Shown: positions 42,880 to 53,008, counted from the stretch's first letter. The stretch: DNA of 64,000 bases from Bacteroidales bacterium (GCA_016291185.1 JAEFAI010000005.1:1-64000), one strand, 5' to 3'. Program-made: numbers and translations. Notes: a model not told the origin generated them from the letters alone.

Positions 42880-45800
42880 ATGCGATTAAACCTTAAGAAA
42901 ACGCTTGTCGTTCTGGCCGCTTGCCTGACGATGCCGTTCTTTGCGCTTGCGCAGAACATCACCGTCAGCGGTACCGTCAAGGACGCAAGCGGGGAGACCG
43001 TCATCGGCGCAGCCGTGATGGTCGCAAATTCTCAGAACGGCGCCGTGACGGGCGTCGATGGAACGTATTCCCTCCAGGTCAGCGCGAACGCGACCCTCGA
43101 GGTCTCCTGCATCGGCTACAGGACCCAGCTGGTTCCCGTTCAGGGACGCAGCCGGATCGACGTGGTCCTTGAGGAGGATGCCGAACAGCTGGAGGCTACG
43201 GTGGTTATCGGTTACGGTACCGCCCGCCGCCAGGATGTGACGGGTTCCATCGTCTCCGTGGGCGGTGACAACCTCCGTGCGGTCCCTGCCGGCGACGTCA
43301 CCCGCGCCCTCGAAGGCCGCGTGGCCGGTGTCGAGATGACCCAGACCAACTCCAAGCCGGGTTCCTCGATGCAGATCCGCATCCGTGGCCAACGTTCGCT
43401 GTCCGCCTCCAACGACCCGCTCATCGTGCTTGACGGCATGCCGTTCATGGGTTCGCTGACGGACATCTCCCCGAGCGACATCAAGAGTATGGACATCCTC
43501 AAGGATGCCGCCTCCACCGCCATCTACGGTTCCCGTGGTGCCAACGGTGTCATCCTCATCACCACCTATAAGGGTGTCGAGGGCCAGGCTCCGAAGGTCT
43601 CCTTCAACGCTTATGCGACATTCAAGAAGCCGGTAAAATACCCGATGATGCCGCGCGAGAAGTATATCGAGATGCGCCAGATGGCCGGCCAGTACAAGAA
43701 TACGCTGGACGAGTCCGACAGCCAGTTCACGGATTGGCAGGACCTGCTGTACCGCAACGGCTACGCCCAGAACTACGACCTCAATGTTGCCGGCGGCACC
43801 CGGAAGGGAAGCTACCGTTTCGGTGTGACCTATTATAACGACGAGGCCGTCATCCCGACCCAGGGCTACGACCGCATCGCCCTCAACGGCAGCGTCGATC
43901 AGCAGATCGGCAAGTGGTTCCGTGTGGGCTTCACCACCAACACGAGCTACACCACCAACAGCGGCAACCAGGTGGATATGTACGCCGCCCTGTCCAAGTC
44001 CCCGCTCGTGGTTCCCTACGACGCTGACGGCAACCTGAAGTGGCGTGTCAACATGCCGTCCGACAACGATCAGTACATCGTCACGCGCGACCGTGTCCAG
44101 GATCTGACCGCCCAGGGCCTCTGGGTGAACGAGTCCAAGTCCATCGCGACCTACAATACCGGTTATGTGCAGTTCAACTTCCCCTGGGTCGAGGGACTCT
44201 CCTTCAAAGCCAGCGCAGGCCTGAACTACCGTAACTCCAAGAGCGGTTCCTTCACGGGCGTGGGCGTCAACGCTTCCGCCACCAACCCGAACAGCGCTTC
44301 CTGGAGCTTCAACGACACCTTCAACTGGACCGTCGAGAATCTCCTGACCTTTGACCGCACCTTCGGCAAGCACCGCGTCAACGCCGTGGCTCTCTACTCC
44401 GCCGAGCAGACGACCAGCACCGGCCAGAGCCTCAGCGGCAAGAACATCCCGAACGAGCTCTTCCAGTACTACAACATCGGTTCTGCCGTGGCTTCCGACA
44501 TCACCGTGAACGGTGGCAGCTACACGCAGACGGGCCTCCTCTCCTACATGGGCCGTATCATGTACTCCTACGACGACCGCTACATGATCTCCGCCGCCGT
44601 CCGTTCCGATGCCTCTTCCCGTCTGGCCCCCGGCCACAAGTGGCATACCTATCCGGCCGTGTCCGCCGGTTGGAACATCCACAACGAGCAATTCATGGCG
44701 GGTACCCGCGGCTGGCTCGACGAGCTCAAGCTCCGTGTCGGTTACGGTGAGACCTCCAACCAGGCCATCTCCGCTTACGCGACCCTCGGCCGCCTGAGCA
44801 CGTCCGTTTACAACTTCGCGGATGAAAAATACGCGACCGGTTATTACGTGTCCACCCTCCCGAACGAGGATCTCGGCTGGGAGTACTCCCAGACCTGGAA
44901 CTTCGGTCTCGACTTCGGTTTCTTCCAGGGCCGCCTGCGCGGTACCCTCGAGTACTACATGGTTGACACCAAGGACATCCTCCTCAGCCTCAACCTGCCG
45001 AACACCTCCGGTGTGGGTTCTTACACCGCCAACATCGGTGCCACGCAGAACCGTGGTATTGAACTCACCCTCAACGGAACCATCCTCGACAGAGGTGACT
45101 GGACCTGGACGGCCGGCCTGAACATCTATGCCAACCGCAACAAGCTCGTCGCCCTGGCCGACGGCAGCGACCGCAACGAAGGCCAGGCCTGGTTCGTGGG
45201 CTACCCGCTGAACTGCATCTATGACTATGAGTATGACGGTCTCTGGCAGCCCGGCGATCCTTATATGGACATCCTCGAGCCCAGCACCGAAGTCAACGGC
45301 ATGAAGCAGGCCATCGGTTCCATCAAGGTCAAGTACCACGGTGACTACGAGGCTGACGGCACCCCGAAGCGCGCCATCGATTCCAATGACCGCGTGCCGA
45401 TCAACGCCGAGGCCATCTTCCAGGGCGGTTTCAACACCACCGTGAGCTGGAAGAACCTCGATCTGTCCATCATCGGTTCCTTCCAAGCGGGCGGCATCCT
45501 GCTGTCCTCCCTGCACAGTGCCAACTCCTACCTGAACATGCTCTCCGGCCGCCGCGGCCAGATCGACGTCGACTACTGGACGCCGACCAACACCACCGCG
45601 CACTACCCGCGTCCGGGTTCCCTGAACAGCAGTGACAATCCCAAGTATGCCTCCACGCTGGCTTACTTCAACGGTTCTTACCTGAAGATCCGCACGATCA
45701 CGCTCGGCTATCGCTTCCACAAGCTCCCGGCCCTGCGCCGCGCCGGCATCGACAACCTTCGCGTCTATGCCACGATCCAGAATCCGGGCCTCGTGCTCTT

Positions 45801-45957
45801 CTCCGACTTCACCCGCCAGACCGGCCTCGATCCGGAACCGAACGCCAACGGTGGTTCCACCGCTTCCGGCCGTCCGGGTCCGAGCCGCCTCTCCTACGTG
45901 GGCTACAATACGCCGAACACGCGCAACTTCCTGCTCGGCATCAATTTAACCTTCTAA
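42880..45957 (+). CDS. SusC/RagA-family TonB-dependent outer-membrane transporter
   Basis: A 1025-residue TonB-linked channel that imports oligosaccharides together with its SusD lid. Signal peptide about 1-24 (ending FALAQ), a carboxypeptidase-regulatory-like domain (about 27-105, VSGTVKDASGETVIGAAVMV), the TonB-box region around EATVVIGYGT, and the plug with RIRGQRSLSASNDPLIVLDG and DASTAIYGSRGANGVILITT-like blocks (split by a few residues), then the 22-strand barrel ending FLLGINLTF. Context with GH67, GH115 and HTCS points to glucuronoxylan oligosaccharides. Strong codon bias for C-ending codons suggests high expression. Confidence 0.95.
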   Translation: MRLNLKKTLVVLAACLTMPFFALAQNITVSGTVKDASGETVIGAAVMVANSQNGAVTGVDGTYSLQVSANATLEVSCIGYRTQLVPVQGRSRIDVVLEEDAEQLEATVVIGYGTARRQDVTGSIVSVGGDNLRAVPAGDVTRALEGRVAGVEMTQTNSKPGSSMQIRIRGQRSLSASNDPLIVLDGMPFMGSLTDISPSDIKSMDILKDAASTAIYGSRGANGVILITTYKGVEGQAPKVSFNAYATFKKPVKYPMMPREKYIEMRQMAGQYKNTLDESDSQFTDWQDLLYRNGYAQNYDLNVAGGTRKGSYRFGVTYYNDEAVIPTQGYDRIALNGSVDQQIGKWFRVGFTTNTSYTTNSGNQVDMYAALSKSPLVVPYDADGNLKWRVNMPSDNDQYIVTRDRVQDLTAQGLWVNESKSIATYNTGYVQFNFPWVEGLSFKASAGLNYRNSKSGSFTGVGVNASATNPNSASWSFNDTFNWTVENLLTFDRTFGKHRVNAVALYSAEQTTSTGQSLSGKNIPNELFQYYNIGSAVASDITVNGGSYTQTGLLSYMGRIMYSYDDRYMISAAVRSDASSRLAPGHKWHTYPAVSAGWNIHNEQFMAGTRGWLDELKLRVGYGETSNQAISAYATLGRLSTSVYNFADEKYATGYYVSTLPNEDLGWEYSQTWNFGLDFGFFQGRLRGTLEYYMVDTKDILLSLNLPNTSGVGSYTANIGATQNRGIELTLNGTILDRGDWTWTAGLNIYANRNKLVALADGSDRNEGQAWFVGYPLNCIYDYEYDGLWQPGDPYMDILEPSTEVNGMKQAIGSIKVKYHGDYEADGTPKRAIDSNDRVPINAEAIFQGGFNTTVSWKNLDLSIIGSFQAGGILLSSLHSANSYLNMLSGRRGQIDVDYWTPTNTTAHYPRPGSLNSSDNPKYASTLAYFNGSYLKIRTITLGYRFHKLPALRRAGIDNLRVYATIQNPGLVLFSDFTRQTGLDPEPNANGGSTASGRPGPSRLSYVGYNTPNTRNFLLGINLTF

Positions 45958-45969
45958 TCGGATCCGAAT

Positions 45970-47904
45970 ATGAAACAGATAGCTAAAATCGTATTGGGTC
46001 TCGCCGGTGTCGCTTTCCTCGCCAGTTCCTGCAACAAGGTGCTGGAGGAGCACCCCAAGACCATCTATACCCCGGATTTCTTTACCACCCCGATGGGCGT
46101 GGAAGGCGGTCTGACCGCCCTGTATGCCCAGCTTCGCTACCTCTATGGCAACGCCTACTATTACAATATCCTGACCACGGGCACCGACGAGGCGACATAC
46201 GGTGAGTCGGCCGACGGCAACTTCAAAGATGCCGACCTTTCCGGCGCCGGTACGCTGAACGCCAGTACTTCCCGCAGCGACAACCTGTGGAGCCAGGCCT
46301 TCACCTATATCAACACCGCCAGCGGCATCATCGAGAACGCCGAGGCCGTGGGCCTGGACAAGGCGATGATCGCCGAGGCCCGCTTCTTCCGCGCCTTTGA
46401 CTACTTCCAGCTGGTCCAGACCTTTGGCGGCGTGCCCCTCGACCTGGGTGCCGGCGAGCTTGCATTCAACAGCAAGCCGGTCCGCGAATCCGTGCGCAAC
46501 ACCGTCCCCGAGGTGTACACCAAGGCCATCTTCCCGGACCTGAAGACCGCGGTGAACGACCTGCCGGTCAATCCCCGTCTGACGGGTTCGCTGACGCAGA
46601 ACGTCGCCCGCCTCTTCCTCGCCAAGGCCTACCTGACCTACGCGTGGTGGCTGGAGAACCCGAAGGGCATCCCGACCTATCCGGAGTGCACCCGCACCGA
46701 CCCGGACGGCCACGACGCCAAGTGGTACTTCCAGCAGGCGTATGACCTGTCTCTGGAGGGTATCAACAACCCGGGCCCCTATGGCCTGATGGATTACTTC
46801 TATCAGATCAGCGACGGCGCCCATGACCGCAACAAGGAGATCATGCTCTATGCCGACCATACCGAGAACTCCGAGCAGTACAACGGTGCCAGCCTGAGCT
46901 ACGGTTCCGGCGGCGGCATGGACAATTTCGCCGGCTGGATGATGAACTGGAACTATCCGAACATGGCCATCAAGGCCAACACCGGCAACCGCATCAACCC
47001 GGTGCTCCGTACCGACCAGCAGTACTGCGGCCGTCCCTGGACGCGTATGGCTCCGACCCAGGAGGCCATCGCCACCTTTATTGACCGCGACATGGACTCC
47101 CGTTACGACGGCACCTTCGTCTATGTCCTGCGCACCAACTGGGACCGCGGCGGCAATCCGGCCACCTATGTCGAAGGCCCGAACGGAGCCCAGATCGGTC
47201 TGAACAAGGCGTTCCTGGTCTTCCTCCCGGAGGAGGATCCGACGGTCAAGCAGAATGTCGATGTCTCGCAGGTCATGATCGGTGCATCTCCGAACTATGA
47301 TTTCTATGTTGTGAATCCGAGCGGCGTGAGCCGCCGTATGTACCCGAAGATCTGGAAGCTCGGTCCTTATCGTACCAATACGACCGGCACCGGTCAGCCG
47401 AACGCCTCCCACGCGCGTCCGTTCAACATCGCCAAGTTCTCCGAGTTCTACTTCATCGCCGCCGAGGCGGCCGTGAAGGGAGCCACGGGCAGCAAGTCCG
47501 CCCGCGAGCTCGTCAACGTGCTGCGCGCCCGTGCCGGCATGTGGGAGTATGATGTCAACTGGGACATGGTCCACGTGGCTGACTTCAGCGAGGAAATGGT
47601 GGAGGCGACCCCGGCTACGATCACGATCGACTACCTCCTCGATGAGCGCATGCGCGAGTACTATGGCGACGGCTTCCGCTGGTTTGACCTGGTGCGTACG
47701 CAGACCTGGGCCGAGCGTGCCAAGACCTACACGATCTGCGGTCCTGGCAAGAACGACCTCACGCCCCAGACCGTCACCCGCAACATCGAGAACTATCACT
47801 ACCTCCGCCCGATTCCGCAGGGTCAGCTGGACAACATGAAGATGGAGAAGGCTGACAAGAAGGCTTACCAGAACCCGGGCTACTGGAGTGAGAAAGAGGA
47901 ATAA
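45970..47904 (+). CDS. SusD/RagB-family substrate-binding lipoprotein
   Basis: A 644-residue surface lipoprotein (lipobox FLASSC, Cys21) that captures glycan over the SusC pore. The SusD pattern is present: the N-terminal KVLEEHPKTIYTPDFF, the TPR-like segment AEARFFRAFDYFQLVQTFG, GSLTQNVARLFLAKAYLTYAWW, and near the end IDYLLDERMREYYGDGFRWFDLVR and the LRPIPQGQLD tail. It follows susC by 12 bases. A terminator lies about 40 bases downstream, which separates the SusCD pair from the next genes. Confidence 0.95.
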   Translation: MKQIAKIVLGLAGVAFLASSCNKVLEEHPKTIYTPDFFTTPMGVEGGLTALYAQLRYLYGNAYYYNILTTGTDEATYGESADGNFKDADLSGAGTLNASTSRSDNLWSQAFTYINTASGIIENAEAVGLDKAMIAEARFFRAFDYFQLVQTFGGVPLDLGAGELAFNSKPVRESVRNTVPEVYTKAIFPDLKTAVNDLPVNPRLTGSLTQNVARLFLAKAYLTYAWWLENPKGIPTYPECTRTDPDGHDAKWYFQQAYDLSLEGINNPGPYGLMDYFYQISDGAHDRNKEIMLYADHTENSEQYNGASLSYGSGGGMDNFAGWMMNWNYPNMAIKANTGNRINPVLRTDQQYCGRPWTRMAPTQEAIATFIDRDMDSRYDGTFVYVLRTNWDRGGNPATYVEGPNGAQIGLNKAFLVFLPEEDPTVKQNVDVSQVMIGASPNYDFYVVNPSGVSRRMYPKIWKLGPYRTNTTGTGQPNASHARPFNIAKFSEFYFIAAEAAVKGATGSKSARELVNVLRARAGMWEYDVNWDMVHVADFSEEMVEATPATITIDYLLDERMREYYGDGFRWFDLVRTQTWAERAKTYTICGPGKNDLTPQTVTRNIENYHYLRPIPQGQLDNMKMEKADKKAYQNPGYWSEKEE

Positions 47905-47944
47905 TACCGGATAATGCATTTGGTTTAATTAATATTTGGTTGGT

Positions 47945-47989
47945 AGAAAAGGGCGCCCCGTGAGGGCCGCCCTTTTCTCGTTTTTTTTT
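47945..47989 (+). terminator. Terminator after the SusCD pair
   Basis: Arms AGAAAAGGGCG and CGCCCTTTTCT enclose an inner CCC-GTGA-GGG stem and are followed by CG and nine T. Read-through past it would reach the DUF6057 gene. Confidence 0.88.
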
Positions 47990-48008
47990 CGCATATTTGT
48001 AATTGGTT

Positions 48009-49424
48009 ATGAAATGGATCAAGACACATATCGCTCAGTTTGCCGCAGGCGTGGCTTTTCTTGCTTCGTTCGGCTTTTTCCAGTTCGCCTACCCGTATCA
48101 CCTGATGCGCCGCGAACAGATGAACCTGTTCGTCTATGACTGGGACTACATCCGGCAGACCTACCGGGGAGCCGGCTGGTTGGGACGCTTTGTGAGCGAT
48201 TTCCTGGAGCAGTTTTTCCACCTGCCTGTGGTGGGGCCGCTCGTCGTGGCGCTGCTGCTGACGGCCATCGGCGTGGTCGTGTACCGGATCTGTCGGCATT
48301 TCTTGAAAGAAGGCCCCGCTCTGGGCATCGCTGCACTCTTTTTCGTCTGGTCGTTCCTGCGCGAGTGCGGCAACCTCTATATCACCCGCTACACCGTGGT
48401 CGCGCTGGCTTACCTCTCGCTGCTCCTTTTGGCGCTGCAGTGCCGGAAAACCTGGCAGAAGCCCGTGGCGGCCGTGTTGCTGCTGGCGCTGGGTTGCTGG
48501 GCGCTCGAGTCGCCGTTCCATAAGTACTACGGTAAGCCCTGGGGCGTGCCCAAGCTCAATTACGACCGGGTGATCGGCCTGGATGTGGAGACTTCGCGCG
48601 AGCACTGGGACAAGGTGCTCAAGCTGTCGAAGAAAGACCTGTATATGGAGGAAGCGAGCTACTGCTACAATCTCGCGCACGCCGTGAAGGGCGACCTGGG
48701 ACAGATGCTGTTCAGCCATTCGCAGAACCATCATCTCACGCTCCTTTTCCCGGTCTCCAACGAGAAAGCCGTGTTTTCGAACACCCTGGCGGGGGAGGCC
48801 TGGTTCCAGCTGGGCGACATGACGGTGGCGGAGCAGAGTGCCATCACCTCGCTGCAGGCATCGCCCAAGCACACCGGCGCACGTTACCTGGTCCGCCTGG
48901 CGCGCGTGAACCTGATCTCGGGCGAGGACGGGGCGGCGCAGAAATACCTCAACCTGCTGGCTAAGACGCTCTTTTACGGGAAATGGGCCCGGAGCATGAT
49001 GCCCGGGCAGCAGGACGACGCCACGCGTGCGCAGCTCGCGGCGGCCCACGCCAACCTGGCCCGCACGGATATCGTACACCAGTCGATCAAGCCCCGCAGC
49101 ATCCTGAACGGCTTGCTGGAGGTCAATCCGGACAACCAGGTCGCCCGCGAATATCTGCTGTGCTATGACCTGATGTGCTACGACCTGGAGCACTTCGAGG
49201 CGGATTATCTCCGCTATCCCAGACCCGGCCGGCTTTACCACGAAGCCATGCTGATCTGGCTCAGCCAGAACGACCGGATGACCCCGTCCGACGTGTCCAG
49301 CTACGGCATAGACTTTTCGACGGTGGACCGCATGAATCGTTTCGGACGCAATCCGGACGGCTACAAGAATACGTATTGGTACTACTACCTGAACGGAATG
49401 TACGAAGCATCAGAAGAACCATGA
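48009..49424 (+). CDS. DUF6057-type membrane protein with periplasmic TPR-like region
   Basis: A 471-residue protein found in Bacteroidetes. The first third has four predicted membrane helices (about 8-28, 70-92, 100-118 and 125-160); the rest (about 190-471) is helical and TPR-like, for example NTLAGEAWFQLGDMTVAEQSAI and YLVRLARVNLISGEDGAAQKYL. No enzyme motif is visible. The start is the ATG at 48009; a nearby TTG is in frame two codons earlier. The box CATATTTG at 47992-47999 is one change from the promoter consensus. The gene overlaps the next by four bases, so the two products probably act together. The DUF number is from memory and should be confirmed. Confidence 0.7.
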   Translation: MKWIKTHIAQFAAGVAFLASFGFFQFAYPYHLMRREQMNLFVYDWDYIRQTYRGAGWLGRFVSDFLEQFFHLPVVGPLVVALLLTAIGVVVYRICRHFLKEGPALGIAALFFVWSFLRECGNLYITRYTVVALAYLSLLLLALQCRKTWQKPVAAVLLLALGCWALESPFHKYYGKPWGVPKLNYDRVIGLDVETSREHWDKVLKLSKKDLYMEEASYCYNLAHAVKGDLGQMLFSHSQNHHLTLLFPVSNEKAVFSNTLAGEAWFQLGDMTVAEQSAITSLQASPKHTGARYLVRLARVNLISGEDGAAQKYLNLLAKTLFYGKWARSMMPGQQDDATRAQLAAAHANLARTDIVHQSIKPRSILNGLLEVNPDNQVAREYLLCYDLMCYDLEHFEADYLRYPRPGRLYHEAMLIWLSQNDRMTPSDVSSYGIDFSTVDRMNRFGRNPDGYKNTYWYYYLNGMYEASEEP

Positions 49425-50890
49425 AACACGGATTGAGATACATAGGAATCGCCCTGGCGCTGTGCCTGGCGCTGCCGGGCTGCCGCGAGGCGGATTTCGC
49501 CACGGCCGTGGACGGCAGTGCCGGCCCGCTGGTGATCTACCCGGACTACAAAGACGTGACCATCCCGGCCAACATCGCGCCGCTGAATTTCCGCTACGCG
49601 ATGCAGGACGTCCGGCAGGCGAAGACCACCTTCACGCTGGGCGACCGCTCCGTTACCCTCAAGGGCGCGGCGGTCGAATGGCGCCTGCGCGACTGGAAGG
49701 CCTTCCTTTCCGATGCCGCCGGGCAGACCGTGACCGTGTCGGCGGAGGCCGTCGTGGACGGCCAGCCGGTATCCGACCAATGGTCGTTCTACGTGAGTGA
49801 GGACGCGATTGACGGCTGGCTGACCTACCGCCTCATCGAGCCGTCCTACCAGATGTTCAATGAAGTATCCATCATGGAGCGCTGCATCGAGAACTTCGAC
49901 GAGACGGTGATCAGCGACTACAAGCATACCGACAATGCCTGCATGAACTGCCACATCCACGGGCAGGCGCGCGGGGACTATTCCCTGTTCTATATCCGCG
50001 GTCCCAAGGGCGGCGCCATCCTGAATCAGGACGGTAAGTTGCGCAAGCTGACGCTGAACGCTCCCGGGATGCTTTCCGGCACCGTGTACGGCGAACTGCA
50101 CCCCTCGGGCCGCTTCGGCGTGTTCTCCACCAATGTGGTCCTGCCGAGTTTCCACACGCTGGCCGGCGCGCGCATGGAGGTCTATGATTCCGCGTCCGAC
50201 CTCACGGTCGCGGACTTCGAAAACAACGTGATGATCAACCTCCCGCACGTGGCCCGGGCGGACAAACTGGAGACCTTCCCCTGCTTCTCCGCCGACGGCC
50301 GCTCGGTTTTCTACTGCGTAGCGGACTCTCTGACGCTCCCGGAGCAGATCAAAGAGCTGAAATACGACCTGGTCCGCGCGGACTTTGACCCGGCGACGGG
50401 GCGGATCGGCGAGCTGGTGGACACCATCTGGAGCGGACGCGCCCACAATGCTTCCGTGTGCCATCCCAAGGCTTCCCCGGACGGCCGCTGGCTGCTCTTC
50501 ACCGTGGCGGATTACGGTACCTTCCCGCTCTTCCACGCGGAGTGCATGCTCTATCTGACGGACCTGCAGACGGGAGAAACGCGCCCTTTGGACGAAGTCA
50601 AGGGCGACAAGTCCGACTCCTACCACAGCTGGTCCTCGAACAGCCGCTGGTTCGTGTTTGCGAGCAAGCGCGGGGACGGCCAGTACGGCAAGCCCTATTT
50701 CTGCCACGTGGACGCGGACGGACGCATGACCAAGCCCTTCGTGCTGCCGCAGAAGTCTTCCCGCTTCTATGTGTATAATCTAAAATCCTTCAACATCCCT
50801 GACCTGGGTTCTTCTTCCACCGGAATGACGGTCCGGGACGCCGCGCGGATGTTCAAGATGTCCAACGAAGCGTTCTCCCAGGCGGAATAG
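49421..50890 (+). CDS. Beta-propeller (PD40/TolB-like) lipoprotein with CxxCH haem motif
   Basis: A 489-residue lipoprotein (lipobox ALPGC, Cys21). The first part (about 30-150) is an all-beta domain; then Cys174-Met-Asn-Cys177-His178 forms a CxxCH motif of covalent c-type haem in NACMNCHIHG. The C-terminal half (about 185-489) has TolB/PD40 propeller blades, e.g. GELHPSGRFGVFSTN, PCFSADGRSVFYC and HPKASPDGRWLLFTV. The ATG overlaps the DUF6057 stop (ATGA). If haem is attached this is a cytochrome-like surface or periplasmic protein inside a glycan locus. Its role is unknown; haem attachment is inferred from the motif only. Confidence 0.78.
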   Translation: MKHGLRYIGIALALCLALPGCREADFATAVDGSAGPLVIYPDYKDVTIPANIAPLNFRYAMQDVRQAKTTFTLGDRSVTLKGAAVEWRLRDWKAFLSDAAGQTVTVSAEAVVDGQPVSDQWSFYVSEDAIDGWLTYRLIEPSYQMFNEVSIMERCIENFDETVISDYKHTDNACMNCHIHGQARGDYSLFYIRGPKGGAILNQDGKLRKLTLNAPGMLSGTVYGELHPSGRFGVFSTNVVLPSFHTLAGARMEVYDSASDLTVADFENNVMINLPHVARADKLETFPCFSADGRSVFYCVADSLTLPEQIKELKYDLVRADFDPATGRIGELVDTIWSGRAHNASVCHPKASPDGRWLLFTVADYGTFPLFHAECMLYLTDLQTGETRPLDEVKGDKSDSYHSWSSNSRWFVFASKRGDGQYGKPYFCHVDADGRMTKPFVLPQKSSRFYVYNLKSFNIPDLGSSSTGMTVRDAARMFKMSNEAFSQAE

Positions 50891-50953
50891 CCGGGATGGG
50901 CGGAAATCAACACAAATTGTTACACAAACGGCCATAAGGAATAGGGATTTTCG

Positions 50954-50961
50954 TATCTTTG
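50954..50961 (+). promoter_or_regulatory. -7 promoter box of the GH67 gene
   Basis: TATCTTTG, an exact match 25 bases before the GH67 ATG. It is followed by GTACAAAGTAC, an 11-base palindrome that could be an operator or be part of the start region. Confidence 0.55.
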
Positions 50962-50986
50962 TACAAAGTACAAACCACAAATCTCT

Positions 50987-53008
50987 ATGCAGAAATCCCT
51001 TTTTCTGACCGCCCTGGCAGGCGCGGCGCTGCTCGCCGCCTGCAGCCGTCCCGCCCCCGTGGCGCAGGACGGTACGGACCTCTGGCTGGCCGCCGGCCGG
51101 CCCTATGCCGATGTCCTTGCTTCCGTCGAGACGACCATTGATCCCGCCCTTCCGGCGGAAGGTTACCATATTTATGACGCCGACGGGCAGCGCCACGTCG
51201 CCGCCGGTTCCGAAGCCGGCCTGCGTTATGGCGTCTATGCCCTGCAGCGTGCCGAGGTGCTGGGCCAGGCCGGTCCGGGTGTGGACATCCAGGAGCAGCC
51301 CTATTACGACCTGCGCCTGCTCAACCACTGGGATAACCTGGACGACACCGTGGAGCGCGGCTATGCCGGCGAATCGATGTGGGAGTGGACCTCCCCGACC
51401 GTCCCGGAGGCGCGCATCCGCCACTACGGCGAGCTCTGCGCTTCCGTCGGCATCAACGGCGCCGTGTTGAACAATGTCAATTCCAACCCGCTGATCCTCG
51501 ACGCGGAGCATATCGCGCGCGTGGCGAAGATCGCGGATATCCTCCGCGAATACGGCATCAAGACCTACCTGTCCATCAAGTGGACCAGCCCCATCGCCCT
51601 GAGCGGCCTGAAGAGCGGTGATCCGCTCAATCCCCAGGTCCGTCAGTGGTGGAAGGACAAGGCGGCCGAGATCTACCGGGCCATCCCGGATTTCGGCGGC
51701 TTCCTCGTCAAGGCCAACTCCGAGGGCCAGGCCGGTCCGCAGGACTATGGCCGCACGCACGCGGACGGCGCCAACATGCTGGGCGAGGCCCTCGCCCCGT
51801 ACGGCGGTATCGTGATGTGGCGCGCTTTCGTCTATAGCCCCACGAGCCCCGACCGCGCCAACCAGGCCGTCGAGGAGTTCCTGCCGCTGGACGGCCAGTT
51901 CGCCGACAACGTGATCGTGCAGATCAAGAACGGTCCCGTGGACTTCCAGCCGCGCGAGCCCTTCAGCCCGCTCTTCGGCAAGCTGAAGAATACGCAGATG
52001 ATGATGGAATTCCAGATCACCCAGGAGTACCTGGGCTTCTCCAACCACCTGGCCTATCTGGGCACGATGTGGGAGGAGTGCCTAAAGTCCGACACCTACC
52101 GCGACGGCCCCGGCACGCCCGTTTCCAAGACGATCACCGCCATTGCGGGCGTCGCCAATACCGGCCAGGACCCCAACTTCTGCGGCTATGTCTTTGCGCA
52201 GGCCAACTGGTATGCCTTTGGCCGCCTGGCTTGGAATCCTGACCTCTGCGCCGAGCAGGTCGCCGACGAGTGGATCCGCCAGACCTTCCTCAAGCCCGAG
52301 GGTATGACGGACAAGGCCTTTGCATCGAAATTCATCGCGCCGGTGCGCGACATCCTGATGGCCTCTCGCGAAGCGGTCGTCAATTATGAGATGCCTGTGG
52401 GCCTGCACCACCTCTTTGGCGGCACGCACTACGGCCCTGCTCCCTGGGACCGCCTCGGCCGCCCTGACTGGACGCCGGCCTATTATCACCAGGCGGACAG
52501 CGCCGGCATCGGCTTCGACCGCACCCGGAGCGGATCGGACAATGTCGATCAGTACAATGAGCCTCTCGCTTCGCAGTACAACGAGCTCGCCTCCTGCCCG
52601 GAGAACCTCCTGCTGTGGTTCCATCATCTGAGCTGGGATTACAAGCTCTCTTCCGGCCGCACGGTCTGGGACGAGATCTGCCTGCACTACGACGCCGGCA
52701 TCAAGCAGGTCGAGGCCTTCCGCCAGACCTGGGCGGGCCTGAAGCCGTACGTGGCTCCCGCCCTCTGGGAGGAGACCGCGAAGAAGCTGGAGATCCAGCA
52801 GCACGACGGCGAATGGTGGCGCGATGCCAACGTGGGCTACTTCCAGCGGATCAACGGCCTTCCGTTGCCCGCCGACGTGCGCCCGCTCGAGGCGCCCATC
52901 GATTCGCTGATCTACCGTCAGATCCGGTCTGACCGCCTCGAGATGCCGATCCACGACGAGAACAATCGTCCCGTCATCGTCGCTCCCCGTTTCCGTCGTC
53001 CCCAGTAA
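50987..53008 (+). CDS. GH67 alpha-glucuronidase lipoprotein
   Basis: A 673-residue enzyme that releases (4-O-methyl-)glucuronic acid from the non-reducing ends of xylo-oligosaccharides. Lipobox ALLAAC (Cys19) anchors it. Then come an N-terminal alpha/beta domain, the catalytic TIM barrel with RLLNHWDNLDDTVERGY, GINGAVLNNVN, KTYLSIKWTSP, the acidic loop VKANSEGQAGPQDYGR (Glu246) and EFQITQEYLGF, and the C-terminal helical domain with GLHHLFGGTHYGP and LLLWFHHLSWDY. Residues known to coordinate the glucuronate are in these conserved blocks. It complements GH115, which works on internal positions. Confidence 0.96.
   Translation: MQKSLFLTALAGAALLAACSRPAPVAQDGTDLWLAAGRPYADVLASVETTIDPALPAEGYHIYDADGQRHVAAGSEAGLRYGVYALQRAEVLGQAGPGVDIQEQPYYDLRLLNHWDNLDDTVERGYAGESMWEWTSPTVPEARIRHYGELCASVGINGAVLNNVNSNPLILDAEHIARVAKIADILREYGIKTYLSIKWTSPIALSGLKSGDPLNPQVRQWWKDKAAEIYRAIPDFGGFLVKANSEGQAGPQDYGRTHADGANMLGEALAPYGGIVMWRAFVYSPTSPDRANQAVEEFLPLDGQFADNVIVQIKNGPVDFQPREPFSPLFGKLKNTQMMMEFQITQEYLGFSNHLAYLGTMWEECLKSDTYRDGPGTPVSKTITAIAGVANTGQDPNFCGYVFAQANWYAFGRLAWNPDLCAEQVADEWIRQTFLKPEGMTDKAFASKFIAPVRDILMASREAVVNYEMPVGLHHLFGGTHYGPAPWDRLGRPDWTPAYYHQADSAGIGFDRTRSGSDNVDQYNEPLASQYNELASCPENLLLWFHHLSWDYKLSSGRTVWDEICLHYDAGIKQVEAFRQTWAGLKPYVAPALWEETAKKLEIQQHDGEWWRDANVGYFQRINGLPLPADVRPLEAPIDSLIYRQIRSDRLEMPIHDENNRPVIVAPRFRRPQ

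Noticed and set aside
42886..45720. 944-codon minus-strand frame opposite susC
   Set aside because: Shadow of a highly biased gene; the antisense product has no motif, while susC is unambiguous. The same applies to 18978-20828, 45946-47919, 23500-25458 and, on the plus strand, 35982-38453.
49175..49420. Upstream extension of the CxxCH propeller gene
   Set aside because: It overlaps the end of the DUF6057 gene in another frame; the ATG at 49421 gives a proper lipoprotein signal and a four-base overlap.
50961..50971. Palindrome GTACAAAGTAC just after the GH67 promoter box, as an operator
   Set aside because: It is imperfect in the centre, occurs once, and no regulator with such a site is known to me; it is mentioned only with the promoter.
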